Below the pieces are notes generated by a model. The model made no database searches. It was not told where the DNA came from and saw only the letters and a list, made by a program, of their open reading frames with translations. This document shows, in pieces, positions 62,156 through 64,000 of a stretch of DNA of 64,000 nucleotides (its first letter is position 1; each line of letters begins with the position of its first letter). Source of the DNA: a bacterium. GTDB taxonomy: Bacteria > Bacteroidota > Bacteroidia > Bacteroidales > Muribaculaceae. The position numbers and the translations under genes were made by a program. The stretch covers positions 1-64,000 of the forward strand of contig SFTJ01000003.1 of assembly GCA_004563195.1 (NCBI GenBank), written 5' to 3'.

Positions 62156-64000
62156 ATGAATATATCATATAAATGGTTGAAACGCTATCTCGATTTCGAC
62201 CTTACGCCCGAAGAGGTGTCGGCAGCGCTCACCTCGCTCGGTTTGGAAACCGATTGTGTGGAGAAAGTAGAAACTATCAAGGGCGGCTTGGCAGGCTTGG
62301 TGGTTGGCAAAGTGCTCACTTGTGTAGACCACCCCGATAGCGACCACCTACACATCACCACCGTTGACCTCGGCGACGGCGAAGCCACTCAAATAGTGTG
62401 CGGTGCTCCTAATGTGGCTGCCGGACAGAAGGTGATAGTGGCTACTATTGGCACCAAACTCTACGATGGCGACCAGGAATTTGTAATCAAAAAATCGAAA
62501 ATACGCGGAGTGGAATCGCGTGGCATGATTTGCGCCGAAGATGAGATAGGCGTAGGCACAAGCCACGCCGGCATAATAGTGCTGCCCGACGATGTGCAAG
62601 TGGGTACTCCGGCGCGCGACTACTATGGTATCGAAGACGATTATGTGATAGAGGTAGACCTCACCCCTAACCGCATAGATGGAGCTTCGCACTATGGCGT
62701 GGCTCGCGACTTGGCTGCGTGGCTCAAGCAAAACGGCAAAAAAGGTGTGCTCAGCAAGCCATCGGTCGAAGGCTATAAGGCCGACCGTGCCGACGGCGCC
62801 GTACAAGTGACAGTGGAAAATGCCGAGGCTTGCCCGCGCTATTGTGGCGTGACCATTCGCAACGTGAAAGTGGCTGAAAGCCCCAAGTGGCTCAAGGACC
62901 TCTTGCTCACCATTGGTCAGCGTCCTATCAACAACATAGTGGATATCACCAACTTTGTGCTTCTCGGACTCAACCAACCGTTGCACTGCTTCGACCTTGC
63001 CAAGATAAAAGGCGAAAAAGTGGTGGTGAAGACATGCGCCGAAGGCACTAAGTTTGTCACCCTCGATGGCGTGGAACGCACCCTCACCGAGCGCGACCTT
63101 ATGATATGCAATGCCGAAGAGCCTATGTGCATAGGCGGCGTGTTCGGAGGCCTCGATAGCGGCGTTACCGAAGCCACTACCGACATCTTCCTCGAATCGG
63201 CTTATTTCCACCCCACTTGGATTCGCAAGTCGGCTCGCCGATTTGCCCTCAACACCGACGCCTCGTTCCGCTTTGAGCGCGGCATCGACCCCAATGCCGT
63301 GGTCTACAACCTCAAGGTGGCTGCAATGCTCATCAAGGAAGTGGCAGGCGGCGAAATCTGCGGCGATATAGTCGACATCAAGAATCAGGAATTCCCCGAC
63401 TTCGCCGTAGAACTCAGCTACGACTACGTCAACAACCTCATAGGCAAGAACATAGGCAAGGACACCATCAAGAGCATCCTCTCGAGCCTCGAAATGCAGA
63501 TAGTGGAAGAGACCGATGAGAAGCTCAACATCTTGGTGCCAACCTATCGCGTGGATGTGCAACGCCCATGCGACGTGGTGGAAGACATACTCCGCGTCTA
63601 CGGCTACAACAACGTGGAATTTACCAGCGCCGTGCGCAGCAACCTCTCTTCGAAGAGCGCTACCGACTTCAAAAACGATATGCAGGAACTCATATCGCAG
63701 CAACTCACTGCCATAGGTTTTAACGAGATTCTCAACAACTCGCTCACAGCACTCTCCTACTATGCCGACTGCGAGACCTATCCCGAAGCCTCTGCCGTGA
63801 AGTTGATGAACCCCTTGAGCAACGACCTCATGCTTATGCGTCAAACACTGCTCTTCGGCGGCCTCGAAAGCATAGCTCACAACGTGAACCGCCGCAGCAG
63901 CAACCTCAAGATGTATGAGTTTGGCAATATCTACCAATACGACGCCAATGCCGACAACAGCGAACGCGTGCTCGCTCGCTACAGCGAAAACACCGAACTC
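62156..64000 (+). CDS. pheT: Phenylalanyl-tRNA synthetase beta subunit (3' end outside window)
   Basis: 615 codons from the ATG at 62156 to the right edge, with no stop. The full protein is normally about 800 residues, so about three quarters are present. The start MNISYKWLKRYLDFDLTPEE is typical. The B1/EMAP-like tRNA-binding domain (VGKVLTCVDHPDSDHLHITT ... VCGAPNVAAGQKV) lies near 50-110. VDLTPNRIDGASHYGVARDL and FALNTDASFRFERGIDPNAV are hallmark segments, followed by the B5 region and the start of the catalytic-like core (MNPLSNDLMLMRQTLLFGGL). The partner gene pheS is not seen. GC-rich like the dcw genes, in contrast to the AT-rich island before it. Confidence 0.96.
   Translation, partial: MNISYKWLKRYLDFDLTPEEVSAALTSLGLETDCVEKVETIKGGLAGLVVGKVLTCVDHPDSDHLHITTVDLGDGEATQIVCGAPNVAAGQKVIVATIGTKLYDGDQEFVIKKSKIRGVESRGMICAEDEIGVGTSHAGIIVLPDDVQVGTPARDYYGIEDDYVIEVDLTPNRIDGASHYGVARDLAAWLKQNGKKGVLSKPSVEGYKADRADGAVQVTVENAEACPRYCGVTIRNVKVAESPKWLKDLLLTIGQRPINNIVDITNFVLLGLNQPLHCFDLAKIKGEKVVVKTCAEGTKFVTLDGVERTLTERDLMICNAEEPMCIGGVFGGLDSGVTEATTDIFLESAYFHPTWIRKSARRFALNTDASFRFERGIDPNAVVYNLKVAAMLIKEVAGGEICGDIVDIKNQEFPDFAVELSYDYVNNLIGKNIGKDTIKSILSSLEMQIVEETDEKLNILVPTYRVDVQRPCDVVEDILRVYGYNNVEFTSAVRSNLSSKSATDFKNDMQELISQQLTAIGFNEILNNSLTALSYYADCETYPEASAVKLMNPLSNDLMLMRQTLLFGGLESIAHNVNRRSSNLKMYEFGNIYQYDANADNSERVLARYSENTEL

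Noticed and set aside
62348..63937. A 529-codon minus-strand ORF opposite pheT
   Set aside because: It is a shadow of the pheT reading frame, with the Val/His/Ala-rich composition typical of such frames.
1..64000. tRNA, rRNA or other standard RNA genes
   Set aside because: I looked through the intergenic regions for T-loop-like GGTTCGA patterns with matching acceptor stems and found none convincing. A covariance-model scan would be decisive.

Overview
The window reads as part of a chromosome from a Bacteroidales-type gut bacterium, possibly Muribaculaceae (family-level guess only). The evidence is a type IX secretion sorting domain on a giant secreted protease, Bacteroidetes-style promoters (TTTG about 19 bp from TAnnTTTG), mostly AT-rich leaders in place of strong Shine-Dalgarno sites, a Bacteroidetes-type dcw cluster order, and GDP-fucose biosynthesis genes.

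Region by region. (1) 1-7.1 kb: a DGQHR-domain protein overlapping a DEAH helicase (candidate defence pair), a decayed IS1634-type transposase, an uncharacterised gene and a SWIM/SNF2 helicase. (2) 7.1-14.7 kb: IS debris, an inverted repeat, gmd-fcl, then an accessory patch with an antirepressor-like pseudogene, a Fic protein, DUF1016 wreckage and an intact AbiE-like toxin-antitoxin pair. (3) 14.7-26.4 kb: a 2,592-residue subtilisin-like protease, a second leftover of the 7.6 kb IS leader in opposite orientation, a second AbiEi gene whose toxin partner is cut off, a small protein of 16-residue YDRxG repeats, a GH18 enzyme and an epimerase. (4) 27-32 kb: minus-strand envelope and housekeeping genes (GT9, LD-carboxypeptidase, radical SAM, GT4, RNase H). 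(5) 32.3-40.7 kb: plus-strand histidine kinase, an AAA ATPase preceded by a 32-33 bp repeat array, aroK, a class A PBP and an acyltransferase. (6) 41.2-57.8 kb: a sirtuin, then rsmH-ftsL-ftsI-murE-mraY-murD-ftsW-murG-murC-ftsQ-ftsA-ftsZ, closed by a strong terminator. (7) 57.8-62 kb: two tandem copies of a palindrome-dense REP-like element and an AT-rich remnant of an RHS-type polymorphic toxin locus: a collapsed RHS core, an NTF2-fold-type immunity lipoprotein, unknown proteins and an orphan HExxH metallopeptidase-like toxin tip. (8) pheT runs off the right edge.

How the parts work together. The dcw genes form one near-continuous unit making lipid II precursors (murE, mraY, murD, murG, murC) and building the divisome (ftsL, ftsI, ftsW, ftsQ, ftsA, ftsZ). 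The class A PBP and the LD-carboxypeptidase serve the same wall. gmd and fcl supply GDP-L-fucose for surface glycans, to which the GT9 and GT4 enzymes may also contribute. The accessory patches (DGQHR-helicase, Fic, AbiE, RHS remnants) are conflict and defence genes in several stages of decay. The most interesting leads are the DGQHR-helicase pair, the orphan metallopeptidase toxin island, the YDRxG repeat proteins, the helically spaced repeats before the ATPase, and the REP-like duplication. No tRNA, rRNA or CRISPR array was recognised.
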